Below the pieces are notes generated by a model that saw nothing but the letters and a program-made list of their open reading frames with translations, was not told the DNA's origin and ran no database searches. Source: JASBRS01 sp964496495 (GTDB taxonomy: Bacteria; Deinococcota; Deinococci; Deinococcales; Trueperaceae). From it: 64,000 bases of DNA. This document shows, one piece after another, positions 55,543 through 64,000 of this stretch; the stretch's first letter is position 1; each line of letters opens with the position of its first letter. Location: positions 1 through 64,000 of the forward strand of contig CAZBZU010000012.1 in assembly GCA_964496495.1 (NCBI GenBank). The letters are read 5' to 3'. The position numbers and the translations under genes were made by a program.

Positions 55543-56433
55543 ATGGCCATCCTTCTCATCCACGGCGGCGCGGGGACCCACCCCCAGGACGCCGAGAGCG
55601 ACACCGTCGCCGGCCTCGAGCGCGCCCGCCAGGCCGGCTACGCCGCCTTCGAGCGGGGAACCGCCGCGGCGGCGGCGCTGGCCGCCGTCGAGTCCATGGA
55701 AGCCAACGAGCTGGCCTTCAACGCCGGGGTCGGCGGCTCCCCCACCCGCGAGGGCACCGTCGAGCTCGATGCCGCCGTGATGCTCTCGGACGGCAGCAGC
55801 GGCGCCGTCACGCTGGTGCGGAACACCCCGTTCGCGGCGCGACTGGCCGACCGGGTGCGCACCGGCACGCCGCACGCCTTCCTGGCCGCCCACGGTGCCG
55901 AGGCCCTGGTGGACGACCCTGTCCCCAACGAACGGCTGCTGACGCCGCGGAGCCGCGCCGCGCTGGAGCGCTGGCGTGCCGCTCACGACGCCTCGCCCGC
56001 GGGGTCCGGCACCGTCGGGGCGGTGGCGCTCGACGACCGCGGCGACCTGGCTGCGGTCACCAGCACCGGCGGGATGGTGGGCAAGTGGCCGGGCCGCATC
56101 GGCGACACCCCGATCGTGGGGGCCGGCACCTACGCCAACGAGCGCGTCGCCGTCTCCTGTACCGGGCGTGGGGAGGCGTTCATGCGCGCCGTTACCGGCA
56201 AGCGACTGGCCGATGCGCTGGAGGCCGGGGCGGACCTGGAGGCTGCCCTGCAGGAGGCGCTCGACGGCATCCGCCGGTTCGGCGGCGACGGCGGCCTGAT
56301 CGCGGTGACCCGCTCGGGCAGCTTCGGGCTGGCCTTCAACAGCGCCAGCATGGCCCAGGGCTGGCGCACTGCGGCCGGCGGCGAGGCGCGCCTGGCGCGC
56401 GCTGCCGGCATTCTGGTGCTGCAGGCGGGCTGA
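55543..56433 (+). CDS. Isoaspartyl peptidase/L-asparaginase family (Ntn hydrolase)
   Basis: The 296-residue precursor belongs to the plant-type asparaginase family. It begins MAILLIHGGAG, has ELAFNAGVGGSPTREGTVELDAAVM, and the self-cleavage site before the catalytic Thr in GSGTVGAVALDDRGDLAAVTSTGGMVGKWPGRIGDTPIVGAGTYA. It removes isoaspartyl residues from damaged peptides or hydrolyses asparagine. The ATG at 55543 has TACCAT eight bases upstream, fitting a leaderless start. Confidence 0.93.
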   Translation: MAILLIHGGAGTHPQDAESDTVAGLERARQAGYAAFERGTAAAAALAAVESMEANELAFNAGVGGSPTREGTVELDAAVMLSDGSSGAVTLVRNTPFAARLADRVRTGTPHAFLAAHGAEALVDDPVPNERLLTPRSRAALERWRAAHDASPAGSGTVGAVALDDRGDLAAVTSTGGMVGKWPGRIGDTPIVGAGTYANERVAVSCTGRGEAFMRAVTGKRLADALEAGADLEAALQEALDGIRRFGGDGGLIAVTRSGSFGLAFNSASMAQGWRTAAGGEARLARAAGILVLQAG

Positions 56434-56505
56434 GTCGACCCCGCGTTCGGGGTGGCCGGGCGAACGTCCCTGGGAATGCGTCTGGGGCGGCGATATGCTC
56501 GTCGT

Positions 56506-57429
56506 GTGATTCACACGGTGACGGTGAATCCAGCACTGGACCTGACCTACCGCGTAGACGCGATCATGTTCGACGATACCGTGAGGGCCGATGAAGTTCT
56601 GCGCTCGCCCGGCGGCAAGGGCATCAACGTCAGTCGCGTCAGCGCCAGGCTGGGGCACGCCACCGTCGCCATGGGGTTCATCGGTGGCCGGGCCGGCGAT
56701 GAGCTGCGCGAGCGTCTGGAGGACGAGGACGTGCGCACCTGGTTCACCCACGTGACCGGCGACACCCGCACCAACGTCATCGTCCAGGACGCTGCCAGCC
56801 ACCAGATCCGGCTGTCGAGCCCGGGCGCGGAGGTGACGGTCGACGACGTCGACCATCTGGTCGAGAGCCTCTTCGACCTTCGCGCGCCGGACGTGCTAGC
56901 CCTCTGCGGCAGCGTGCTGCCCGGGATGCCGCAGGACTTCTACGGGACCGTGGCGCAGCGCGCGGCGGCCGACGGGATCCGTGTCGCGGTCGACGCCGAC
57001 GGGCCCGAGCTGGCGTCCGCGGTGGATGCCGGCGTCTACCTCATCAAGCCCAACCGCTACGAGCTGCAGCGCCTCACCGGTCACGAAGTCGGAACCCGGG
57101 AGGAAGCCGTGGCGGCGGCCAGGCCGCTGCTCAAGCGCGGGGTGCAGGTGGTCATCACCAGCCTGGGCGAGCTGGGCGCCGTGCTGGTGAGCGGCGATTG
57201 CGCCCTGCACGCCTACGCGCCGCGGGTGACGGTCGACTCCGCGGTCGGCGCCGGCGACGCCATGCTGGCGGCCGCACTGGCCGTCGCCGTCGACGGCGCG
57301 CCCTGGGAGACGGTGCTTCGCCTAGGCGTGGCCAGCGGCACCGCCACCGCCATGACCCCGGGAAGCGAGCTGTGCCACCGTAGCGACCTCGAGGCGCTGC
57401 TTCCGCAGGTGGTCGTCGAGACGCTGTGA
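56506..57429 (+). CDS. 1-phosphofructokinase family (PfkB) sugar kinase
   Basis: The 307-residue kinase starts IHTVTVNPALDLTYRV, has PGGKGINVSRVSARLG, the family segment SVLPGMPQDFY, and the catalytic anion hole TVDSAVGAGDAMLAA. This fits 1-phosphofructokinase or tagatose-6-phosphate kinase. No fructose PTS gene is adjacent, so the substrate is uncertain. The GTG at 56506 is chosen because TATGCT at 56494-56499 lies six bases upstream; earlier in-frame ATGs precede that promoter. Confidence 0.88.
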   Translation: MIHTVTVNPALDLTYRVDAIMFDDTVRADEVLRSPGGKGINVSRVSARLGHATVAMGFIGGRAGDELRERLEDEDVRTWFTHVTGDTRTNVIVQDAASHQIRLSSPGAEVTVDDVDHLVESLFDLRAPDVLALCGSVLPGMPQDFYGTVAQRAAADGIRVAVDADGPELASAVDAGVYLIKPNRYELQRLTGHEVGTREEAVAAARPLLKRGVQVVITSLGELGAVLVSGDCALHAYAPRVTVDSAVGAGDAMLAAALAVAVDGAPWETVLRLGVASGTATAMTPGSELCHRSDLEALLPQVVVETL

Positions 57430-57474
57430 CCAAATTCCGGCGCTAGACGCGTCCCTGACGATATCGACAGCAAA

Positions 57475-57517
57475 TGACGTGCGTCACTTCACAAGCCTGG
57501 TCCCGTTGCAGTACACT
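57475..57517 (+). promoter_or_regulatory. Promoter with adjacent palindrome before a 57-codon gene
   Basis: The inverted repeat TGACG-TG-CGTCA (57475-57486) ends one base before TTCACA (57488-57493), which is followed by an 18-base spacer and TACACT (57512-57517). The repeat is well placed for an activator or repressor. The predicted leader is about 68 bases. Confidence 0.5.
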
Positions 57518-57591
57518 CCCCGTCGGTGCCCGCAGCGAGCGGCGCCCGCGGCCCCCCTCGAGGGGCTAGCCCACGCACGAAGGATGTCGCG

Positions 57592-57765
57592 ATGAATCAC
57601 GAACGCGCGCTCCGCAGCCTGTCCATCCAACATCACCTGCACATCGGCGCCACCGCGCCGCGACCGGTCTTCGACGACGGCCATGACCGGCGCCCCGAAG
57701 CGCCGCGAGCCCCGCAGGCTCGACCCGCCGCCACGCTGCGAACGCTGTTCCGGCGCTCGCGCTAG
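57592..57765 (+). CDS. Small basic protein of unknown function
   Basis: The 57-residue product begins MNHERALRSLSIQHHLHIG and ends LRTLFRRSR; it is rich in His and Arg and has no membrane helix. I do not recognise a family. Support for a real gene is the SD AAGGA seven bases before the ATG, a full promoter at 57488-57517 and its own isolated position in a 422-base gap. It may be a small nucleic-acid-binding or stress protein; that is a guess from charge only. Confidence 0.5.
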   Translation: MNHERALRSLSIQHHLHIGATAPRPVFDDGHDRRPEAPRAPQARPAATLRTLFRRSR

Positions 57766-57851
57766 GCGAGGAGGGCACGTGAGCGTGCGCGCCGTCCGGG
57801 CTGGCTGCGCGCACCCCCAGCACAGCGACGCTTGCGGTCGGTCCGGTTGGG

Positions 57852-60800
57852 CTACTTCCCGAACACGTTGGGGAGCTCCTCGAACTCGACCAGCACCTCG
57901 CGTGGCTTGCTGCCCTGGTGCGGGCCGACCACCCCGAGCGCCTCCAGCGAGTCCATCAGCTTACCGGCGCGCGCGTGCCCGACCTGCAGCCGGCGCTGGA
58001 GCCTGGACACGCTCGCCTGCCCCTCGTTCACCACCAGCTCGGCGGCCGTGCGCAGCTTGTCGTCGTTCCAGTCGATCAGCCCGCTGGCGTCCGACTCGAA
58101 CGAGCTCGGCGGGTCGAAGTCCGCCCCGTACGCCTCCACGAAGTCGTCGTCGAAGTACTGCCGCCTGAGGAAAGCGCCGAGCCTGCCCACCTCCCGCTCG
58201 CTCACGAACGGCCCCTGGAGGCGCACGGCCTTCACCAGTCCCGGCTGGTAGAACAGCATGTCCCCCAGCCCGATGAGCCTCTCCGCCCCCATGCTGTCCA
58301 GGATGGTGCGCGAGTCGTGACTGCTCGACACCGCGAACGCCATCCTCGCCGGCACGTTCACCTTGATCAAGCTCGTCAGGATGTCCACGCTCGGCCGCTG
58401 CGTCGCCAGGATCAGGTGCATGCCCGTGGCGCGCGCCATCTGCGCCAGGCGCATGATCGCCGACTCCACCTCCTTCGGGCTGGTGATCATCAGGTCCGCC
58501 AGCTCGTCGATCACCACCACGATGAACGGCAGCTCCGGCAGATCCAGGTTGCGCGCCTTCTCGTTGTACTGATCCAGGTTCTTCGCGCCCACCTTCGACA
58601 TCATCTTGTAGCGCCGCTCCATGTGCGCCACCGCCCCCAACAGCACCCCCGCCGCGTCCGTCGGGTTCGTCACCACGTTCCGCAGCAGGTGCGGCACCCC
58701 GTCGAACGGCGTCAGCTCCACCATCTTCGGGTCGACCATCAACAACCGCAGCTCGGTGGGCAGGAAGCGGTACAGCAGGCTGCCGATCAACGTGTTCACC
58801 GCCACCGACTTCCCCGACCCCGTCGAGCCGGCGATCAGCAGGTGCGGCATCTTCACCAGGTCGCCCACCACCATCTCACCGTCGATCGACTTCCCCAGGA
58901 TGATGGGGAGGCGCGCCTTGCTGCGCCGGAAGCTCCCCGACTCCGCCGCCTCCCGGAACCGCACCAGCTCCCGGTTGGCGTTCGGCACCTCCAACCCGAT
59001 CACGCTCTTCCCCGGGATCGGCGCCTCGATCCGCACGCTCCCCACCGCCATCGCCAACGCCAGATCATCGGACAGGTTGGCGAAGCGCGCGATCTTCTCC
59101 CCCGGCGCCGGCTCCACCTCGAAACGCGTCACCGTCGGACCCCGCACCGCAGCGACCACTCGCCCCTGCAGGTTGAAGCTCGACAGCGTGGCATCGATCT
59201 TCCCCACCCGCTCGCGATGCTCCCGCACCAGCGCCCCCCGATCCTCCACCGCCGCCTCCGGCTCGTCCAACAGGTCCACGGGCGGCACCTGGATGGGGAT
59301 GCCACCGAACTCCGGCAGTGGCTCCGCGGCCCCCGGCGGCTCGGCGGCCCCCGGCGCCTCGCGTTCGCGCCCGTTCCCGGCGTGCTCGAGCACGCCGGCG
59401 TCGAGAAGCGCCGCCTCCAGCTCGGGATCGGCCGCCACCGCCTGCGTCGCCGGCGCCGAGCCGCTCGCCTCGGGCAACCACGGCGGCAGCTCGTGCTCCG
59501 GTGCCTCGCCCGCTCCCTCCGCCAGCCCGGCGGCCGCCACCGGCGCGTCCCGGGCCGCCCACGCGACCGCGGTGTCCTCCTCCTCGGCCGGCGCCTCGCG
59601 AGCGGCGGCTTCGACGCGCGCCGCGACCGACCGCAGCGCCTCCAGCCAGCCGCTCAGATCGGCGAGCGCCTCGACGCCACGGCCATCCAGCTCCGCGGCC
59701 AGGCCGGCGTCCAGCTCCGTCACTTCGTCCGCGTCAGGATAGCTCGCGGCCAGCTCCTCCAGCTCCCCGATCAGCTCGCGCCACGGCTCCAGCGCCTCGG
59801 CGTCTCGCCCCAGGCGGGACGCGTCGGCCTCGATGCGCACGTAGGCAGCGAGCCGGCGGCCGTGATCGGTCGAGGCGCGAGCCAGCTCCTGAGGTGACAT
59901 GCCCTTGAGCGCGCGCTGGTCGAGGTCGCGCTCGCGGGTCAGGCGCCGATGCCGCTCGAGCAACCCGGTCAGGTCGAGCGCCAGCGTCTTGCGCAGCCTG
60001 TCCACCGCCCTCGAGGCCTGGCAGCGCCCCGTCACGGCATCGTCCAGCGCGCTCTTGAGGGCCCGCGACCAGGCGTCGAACGTTCCCGCCCGCCGCCACG
60101 CCGCAGCCCGGCCGCCGGCTGCGAGGTCGTCGCCCTCCTGCGGGGGCTGCGCTCCCTCGGCCTTGAGCTGCTCGACCATCTCGCCGGCGCGGTCGCGAGC
60201 GAAGTCCCTGACCGCGTTCTGCCAGGCCTTGAGGTCGGCCCGCGCATCGGCCAGGATCGCCGGCTCGGGATCGGAGCCGAGGCGCTTGACGGCCGCGTGC
60301 ACCTCGCCGCGCCAACGCTCGAGCTCCCCGCTGCCGGGGTAGAGCGTGCTGAGCGCCTGCAGATCCCGGTCGAGCGCCAGCAGGGCTCGCCGCGCCAAGG
60401 CCACGTCGGCGAGGAAGGACGCACGCTCCCTGGCCCGCCGGCGGGCCGTGAGCAGCGTCTTGACGCCGCCGCGTACGCCCTCGACCAGCGCCAGCAGGAA
60501 GCCGCGCAGCAACCGGGTAGGCGCCAGCCCGAACAACAGGTCCAATCCGATCGAGGCGACGATCACCGCCGGCACCACCGCCAGCGCGCCCCAGGCGCCG
60601 GAGAGGCGCGCTCGCAGCGCCTGGCCGTAGGCTCCGGTGTGCGGCAGCGCCACCATCACCACCACGCCCCAGGCTCCCGCCACCGCCAGCAGGTATCCGA
60701 GCAGCAAGCGCGGCCACCACCGCGGGCTGCGCCTCAGCAGGAACAGGCCTCCAAGGACCAGCAGGGGCACCGGCAGCGCGTAGGCGCCCCAACCGACCCG

Positions 60801-60965
60801 CCCCACCACGGCACCGCGCACCGCCCGTCCGAGCTGGCCGGTAGGCAGCGACGGCAGCACCACCCCCAGCAGGAAGATGCCGCCCGCGAGCAACACCAGC
60901 CCGATGGCCTCCAGGTCGAGCTGGACGCGCCTTCTCCTTCGTTTGCCCTTCCGCCTCCCGGCCAC
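57852..60965 (-). CDS. ftsK: DNA translocase FtsK
   Basis: The 1037-residue protein has a basic start, four membrane helices (about 15-170), an unusually long Ala/Glu/Arg-rich helical middle (about 180-560), and the RecA-like motor with Walker A GSTGSGKS (near 710), VVIDELADLM, and RPSVDIL. It ends with a gamma winged-helix domain (TAAELVVNEGQASVSRLQRRLQVGHARAGKLMDSLEALGVVG) that reads orientation sequences. It pumps chromosomes at division. GTG 60965 has TAAACT seven bases upstream, so an upstream ATG is unlikely. Confidence 0.94.
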   Translation of the reverse strand: MAGRRKGKRRRRRVQLDLEAIGLVLLAGGIFLLGVVLPSLPTGQLGRAVRGAVVGRVGWGAYALPVPLLVLGGLFLLRRSPRWWPRLLLGYLLAVAGAWGVVVMVALPHTGAYGQALRARLSGAWGALAVVPAVIVASIGLDLLFGLAPTRLLRGFLLALVEGVRGGVKTLLTARRRARERASFLADVALARRALLALDRDLQALSTLYPGSGELERWRGEVHAAVKRLGSDPEPAILADARADLKAWQNAVRDFARDRAGEMVEQLKAEGAQPPQEGDDLAAGGRAAAWRRAGTFDAWSRALKSALDDAVTGRCQASRAVDRLRKTLALDLTGLLERHRRLTRERDLDQRALKGMSPQELARASTDHGRRLAAYVRIEADASRLGRDAEALEPWRELIGELEELAASYPDADEVTELDAGLAAELDGRGVEALADLSGWLEALRSVAARVEAAAREAPAEEEDTAVAWAARDAPVAAAGLAEGAGEAPEHELPPWLPEASGSAPATQAVAADPELEAALLDAGVLEHAGNGREREAPGAAEPPGAAEPLPEFGGIPIQVPPVDLLDEPEAAVEDRGALVREHRERVGKIDATLSSFNLQGRVVAAVRGPTVTRFEVEPAPGEKIARFANLSDDLALAMAVGSVRIEAPIPGKSVIGLEVPNANRELVRFREAAESGSFRRSKARLPIILGKSIDGEMVVGDLVKMPHLLIAGSTGSGKSVAVNTLIGSLLYRFLPTELRLLMVDPKMVELTPFDGVPHLLRNVVTNPTDAAGVLLGAVAHMERRYKMMSKVGAKNLDQYNEKARNLDLPELPFIVVVIDELADLMITSPKEVESAIMRLAQMARATGMHLILATQRPSVDILTSLIKVNVPARMAFAVSSSHDSRTILDSMGAERLIGLGDMLFYQPGLVKAVRLQGPFVSEREVGRLGAFLRRQYFDDDFVEAYGADFDPPSSFESDASGLIDWNDDKLRTAAELVVNEGQASVSRLQRRLQVGHARAGKLMDSLEALGVVGPHQGSKPREVLVEFEELPNVFGK

Positions 60966-61089
60966 GTGAGGTAGTTTATCGCGGCGCGAACGTGGCGCAC
61001 GAGAAAATCGGGACATCGCGGTGGGGTAACATGGCCCGTCCTGCACGCCTCTCATCGGCACGCACCGGCGACCCGCCCGACCTCGGACC

Positions 61090-63543
61090 ATGCAGCGAGA
61101 GCCTACCGACCCCGACCCCGCCAGCCGCGCCGCGCGCCGCGGCCGCTGGCGCCGCGTCCGGCGCCGGCCCGCGATCTGGTGCGCCCTGGCGCTCGGCCTC
61201 TACCTCGTCGGCGTGGCGCTCGGATGGCCGCGGGAGTGGCTGGGCGTGCTGCTCGTGATCCCCCTCATGATCACCGCCACCGGCCTCGGCTGGCGCGTGG
61301 CGTGGCCGCTGCTCCCCATCGGCGTGGCGCTTGCCTGGCTGCGAGACCGCGTCGCCGGCACGCCGACGACGGTGTCCGCGCTGGTGGGCCTGCCGCTGCT
61401 CCTGCTGCTGGCAACCCTGGCCGGCAACGATCTCTTCGTGCTGTGGCACCGGACGGCCCGCCGCGCCCGGGACAACGAGCGCCGAGCGCGGCTGCTGAGC
61501 GAGGCGGCCCTGGCGATGCAACAGGCGCACACGGCCGCCGCTCTCTACCGGGCCATGCCGCGGCTGCTCGCCGACATCCTGGAGTACACCCACGCCGAGG
61601 TGTTCGTTCCGGAGGAGGGCGGGCTGCGGCTGGTGGCGGACAGCGGTACCGAGCTCCCCGCCGACTTCCGGCTGACGACCAGCTCGGTGATGGGCCGTGC
61701 CCTCGCTACCGCCGAGCCGCAGCTGGTGCCCGACACCGGCGCCGAGCCGGCCTACCTAGGAGATCCGCGCTTGCCGGCCAGCCGCAGCGAGGTGGCGTTC
61801 CCCCTCCGCGCCGAGCGCCGCGTCGTCGCCATCCTGAACGTCGAGCACGCGGCGCGCGATGCCTTCGGGGAGGCGGATCTCCGCACCCTGGAGGGGTTCG
61901 TGCGCATCGCCGAGGAGGTGCTGGCGCGCCTGCACGCCCTCGAGCGCCTCGAGCGTCACGGCGCCGAGCAGGCGCTGGTGGCACGGCTCGAGCAGCGCCT
62001 GCTGCAGGCCGAGGGCGCCCGCGAAGCCACCGCGGCGGCGCTGGCCGAGGTGGTGCCTGCGCTCGGCTGCGATGCCGGCATGGTGGTGGTGCTGCGGAAT
62101 GCCAGCCTCTATCCGCTGGCGCTCTTCGGACCCATCCCCGCACCTCTGCGCCGTACCCTCGGCGACGGGGTGCCGTTCCGCGGCCGCATGCGCGAGGTGT
62201 GGGAGACGCACCGGCCCGCCTACATCGAGGACGCCCGCGGCGACGCCAGGCTCGACACCCTCACGCACGCGGCGGGCACGCGCGCCCTCGCCATCCAACC
62301 CATCACCAACGCCGGCCGCGAGATGCAGGCGTTGCTGCTGCTCGCCAACCAGAGCGGGTCACGCCGCTGGACCGATGAGGACCGGCGCACGCTCGACTTC
62401 GTGGCCACCTCGCTGGGCGTCGTGCTCGACCGCGCTACCGTCAACCGCACGCTGGTCGCCATGCTCGACGTGGTGCGCGGGCTCGCGAACGCCGAGGAGC
62501 CCGCCGAGCTCTACCACCGAGCGGCCGCCTCTGCGGTGCGACTCATCCCCGGCGCCGAGGCCGCCACCATCCTGGTTCGTGGCGACGACGGCTTCCGGTT
62601 CGAGGCCGCGGTGGGCTACGACCTCGAGGCGCTCCGGGTCCTGGGACCCTTCGACGACCGCGACGAGCTGGCCTGGTACCACGACGGCGTCGAGGGGTAC
62701 CGTCGCGGTATCCCGCGAGTGGCGCGGGGCACGGCTGTGCACAGCCTCAGCGCAGCCGCCGGTGGCGAGCGATCGACCGCGCACGCCGCCGCGGCGCGCG
62801 TGTCCGAGATCGTGGCCAACATCTGCGTCCCCATCACCGACGGCGGCGAAGCGGTCGCGCTGCTGAACGTGGACAGCTTCTCGAACGAGGGCGCCTTCGG
62901 CTCGTCGGCTCGCCGGCTGGTAGAGGCCTTCGCGCAGCAGGTGGCCGTGATCAAGCGGCAGGCGGAGGCCATGAGGCAGCTGCGCCGTTCGGTGGTCACC
63001 GACCCGCTGACCGGCCTCGGCAACCGCGAGGGCTTCCACCGGCGCCTGGAGCTGGAGCTGGCGCGCGCCAGCCGCTACGGCCACGGGCTCAATATCGTGA
63101 TGCTCGATCTCGACAACTTCAAGCAGGTCAACGACCGCTTCGGGCATCATGCCGGCGACGAGGCGCTGGTGCGCGTCGCGCACGCCCTGCAGCAGGCCAC
63201 TCGCAGCTCCGACGCCGCCTTCCGCTGGGGGGGCGACGAGTTCGTGATGCTGCTGCCGGAGGTCGGCGCCGGCGAGGCGGAGGCCGCGGCCGCCCGCTAC
63301 CTCGACGCCGTCGCCAGCGTGCGGGCCGAGGGCCTGCAGCTGCAGGCGAGCGTGGGCATCGCTCGCTGCCCGGAGGACGGCACGGACCGCGAGACGCTGA
63401 TGAAACGCGCCGACGACCTCATGTACCACACCAAACCGGCTCAGCCGCGCGGTGCCGGCGGGGCGCCGGCCGGCGGTTACTCCCCCCTGTCGCGCGAGGG
63501 GGGCCCCTCGCCGGACGGGGGAGGCGGCGGGACGGTGGCGTAG
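61090..63543 (+). CDS. Diguanylate cyclase with membrane helices and three GAF domains
   Basis: The 817-residue protein has about four N-terminal helices (28-115), a coiled segment, three GAF-like domains (about 155-290, 300-455 and 470-620; for example AEVFVPEEGGLRLVADSG and VANICVPITDGGEAVALLNVDS), then a GGDEF domain with active site FRWGGDEFVML and an inhibition site RSSD five residues earlier. It is a cyclic di-GMP synthase tuned by small ligands or redox state. Its last 67 bases overlap the convergent permease gene. Confidence 0.88.
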   Translation: MQREPTDPDPASRAARRGRWRRVRRRPAIWCALALGLYLVGVALGWPREWLGVLLVIPLMITATGLGWRVAWPLLPIGVALAWLRDRVAGTPTTVSALVGLPLLLLLATLAGNDLFVLWHRTARRARDNERRARLLSEAALAMQQAHTAAALYRAMPRLLADILEYTHAEVFVPEEGGLRLVADSGTELPADFRLTTSSVMGRALATAEPQLVPDTGAEPAYLGDPRLPASRSEVAFPLRAERRVVAILNVEHAARDAFGEADLRTLEGFVRIAEEVLARLHALERLERHGAEQALVARLEQRLLQAEGAREATAAALAEVVPALGCDAGMVVVLRNASLYPLALFGPIPAPLRRTLGDGVPFRGRMREVWETHRPAYIEDARGDARLDTLTHAAGTRALAIQPITNAGREMQALLLLANQSGSRRWTDEDRRTLDFVATSLGVVLDRATVNRTLVAMLDVVRGLANAEEPAELYHRAAASAVRLIPGAEAATILVRGDDGFRFEAAVGYDLEALRVLGPFDDRDELAWYHDGVEGYRRGIPRVARGTAVHSLSAAAGGERSTAHAAAARVSEIVANICVPITDGGEAVALLNVDSFSNEGAFGSSARRLVEAFAQQVAVIKRQAEAMRQLRRSVVTDPLTGLGNREGFHRRLELELARASRYGHGLNIVMLDLDNFKQVNDRFGHHAGDEALVRVAHALQQATRSSDAAFRWGGDEFVMLLPEVGAGEAEAAAARYLDAVASVRAEGLQLQASVGIARCPEDGTDRETLMKRADDLMYHTKPAQPRGAGGAPAGGYSPLSREGGPSPDGGGGGTVA

Positions 63544-64000
63544 GCTTCCCGGGTGAGCAGGTACTCCTCCAGCACCACCTTCACCAGCGCCACCACCGGG
63601 ACGGCCAGCAACGCACCCACCAGCCCGAACAGGCCCAGGCCCGCGAGGATCGCCAGCAGCACCGTCACGGGGTGCAGGTTGGTGGAGCGCGACAGGATGA
63701 GGGGGCCCAACACGTGGGCCTCGAGCTGGTTCGCCAGGATGAACACCACCACCGCCAGAACGGCGGTCCACGGCCCGACGGTCAACCCGAGAAGCACCGC
63801 GGGAAGCACGCCGATGATCGGGCCGAGGTAGGGCACGAGGTTGAAGATCGCGGCCAGGAAGCTGATGGCCGTAGCCAACGGGACCCCGATGATGCTCAGC
63901 CCGATCCAGATGAGGATGCCCAGGGTGATGGTGATCACCACCTGGCCTCGCAGGTAGCCGCCCACGGCCCGGTCGGCCTTGTCGCTGAGGTCCTCGTAGA
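63477..64000 (-). CDS. AI-2E family transporter (PerM/TqsA-like), C-terminal part
   Basis: The gene runs off the right edge, so the start is missing. The visible 174 residues hold the family segment YLRGQVVITITLGILIWIGLSIIGVP, LLAAIFNLVPYLGPIIGVLPAVLLGL and the C-terminal motif LILSRSTNLHPVTVLLAILAGLGLFGLVGALLAVPVVALVKVVLEEY, followed by a Pro-rich tail. Members export AI-2 or act as ion-coupled permeases; the substrate is unknown. The tail overlaps the end of the GGDEF gene. Confidence 0.87.
   Translation of the reverse strand, partial: YEDLSDKADRAVGGYLRGQVVITITLGILIWIGLSIIGVPLATAISFLAAIFNLVPYLGPIIGVLPAVLLGLTVGPWTAVLAVVVFILANQLEAHVLGPLILSRSTNLHPVTVLLAILAGLGLFGLVGALLAVPVVALVKVVLEEYLLTREAYATVPPPPPSGEGPPSRDRGE

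Noticed and set aside
57852..61091. ATG start of ftsK upstream at 61091 or near 61016
   Set aside because: TAAACT sits seven bases before GTG 60965, so a transcript from it would exclude the upstream ATGs. The upstream residues also look non-coding and would overlap the divergent GGDEF gene.

Overview
The window is GC-rich (roughly 70%), densely packed bacterial chromosome with no phage, transposon, CRISPR, rRNA or tRNA that I can recognise. Exported beta-barrel-like proteins and a lipoprotein suggest a cell with an outer membrane. About twenty transcription units carry a TANNNT -10 hexamer only 5-9 bases before the start codon, the signature of leaderless mRNAs common in Deinococcota. With the gene content (type III pantothenate kinase, E1/E2 branched-chain dehydrogenase genes, fused peptidase/propeller/barrel protein), I infer a Deinococcota member, perhaps Truepera-like. 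Actinobacteria or Chloroflexi cannot be strictly excluded from this window.

Layout. 1-1640: the end of a TRAP permease and a convergent Tat-exported TRAP binding protein, separated by a 34-bp perfect palindrome. 1.6-6 kb: a small exported protein and an operon of SPFH protein, secreted hydrolase, ribbon-helix-helix protein and PH-like membrane protein. 6-14 kb: a CHASE4-HAMP-PAS-GGDEF cyclase, coaX and dcd from back-to-back leaderless promoters, a two-component operon, and a TPR/CPBP-like membrane protein. 14-24 kb: a giant secreted peptidase, a glycosyltransferase, truB, ald, ruvA with a shortened FMN-dehydrogenase-like gene, and an ABC exporter. 24-31 kb: protein kinase plus 4-alpha-glucanotransferase, MoxR plus DUF58, a GNAT acetyltransferase and uvrC. 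31-43 kb: ppdK, a MarR locus, the branched-chain 2-oxoacid dehydrogenase operon (E1alpha-E1beta-E2), a membrane-HRDC fusion, an MgtC/DUF4010 protein and citrate synthase. 43-57 kb: a hydrolase, purA, a class I amidotransferase, aroF-tyrA behind a leader ORF, moaA, thiolase, mreD-mrdA-minC, an isoaspartyl peptidase and a PfkB kinase. 57-64 kb: a 57-codon gene with a complete promoter, ftsK, a three-GAF GGDEF cyclase and the end of an AI-2E family permease.

Most of the content is core metabolism, envelope and cell-cycle genes. The least explained material is regulatory: candidate leader peptides before aroF-tyrA, the bkd operon and the two-component operon; an operator-like palindrome on a MarR-divergent promoter; and three decayed gene fragments in intergenic gaps. 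The main unusual protein is a polytopic membrane protein ending in an HRDC domain. Start codons were chosen by -10 spacing for leaderless genes and by Shine-Dalgarno (SD) position for others. All functions come from motif and family recognition by eye; no database search was run.
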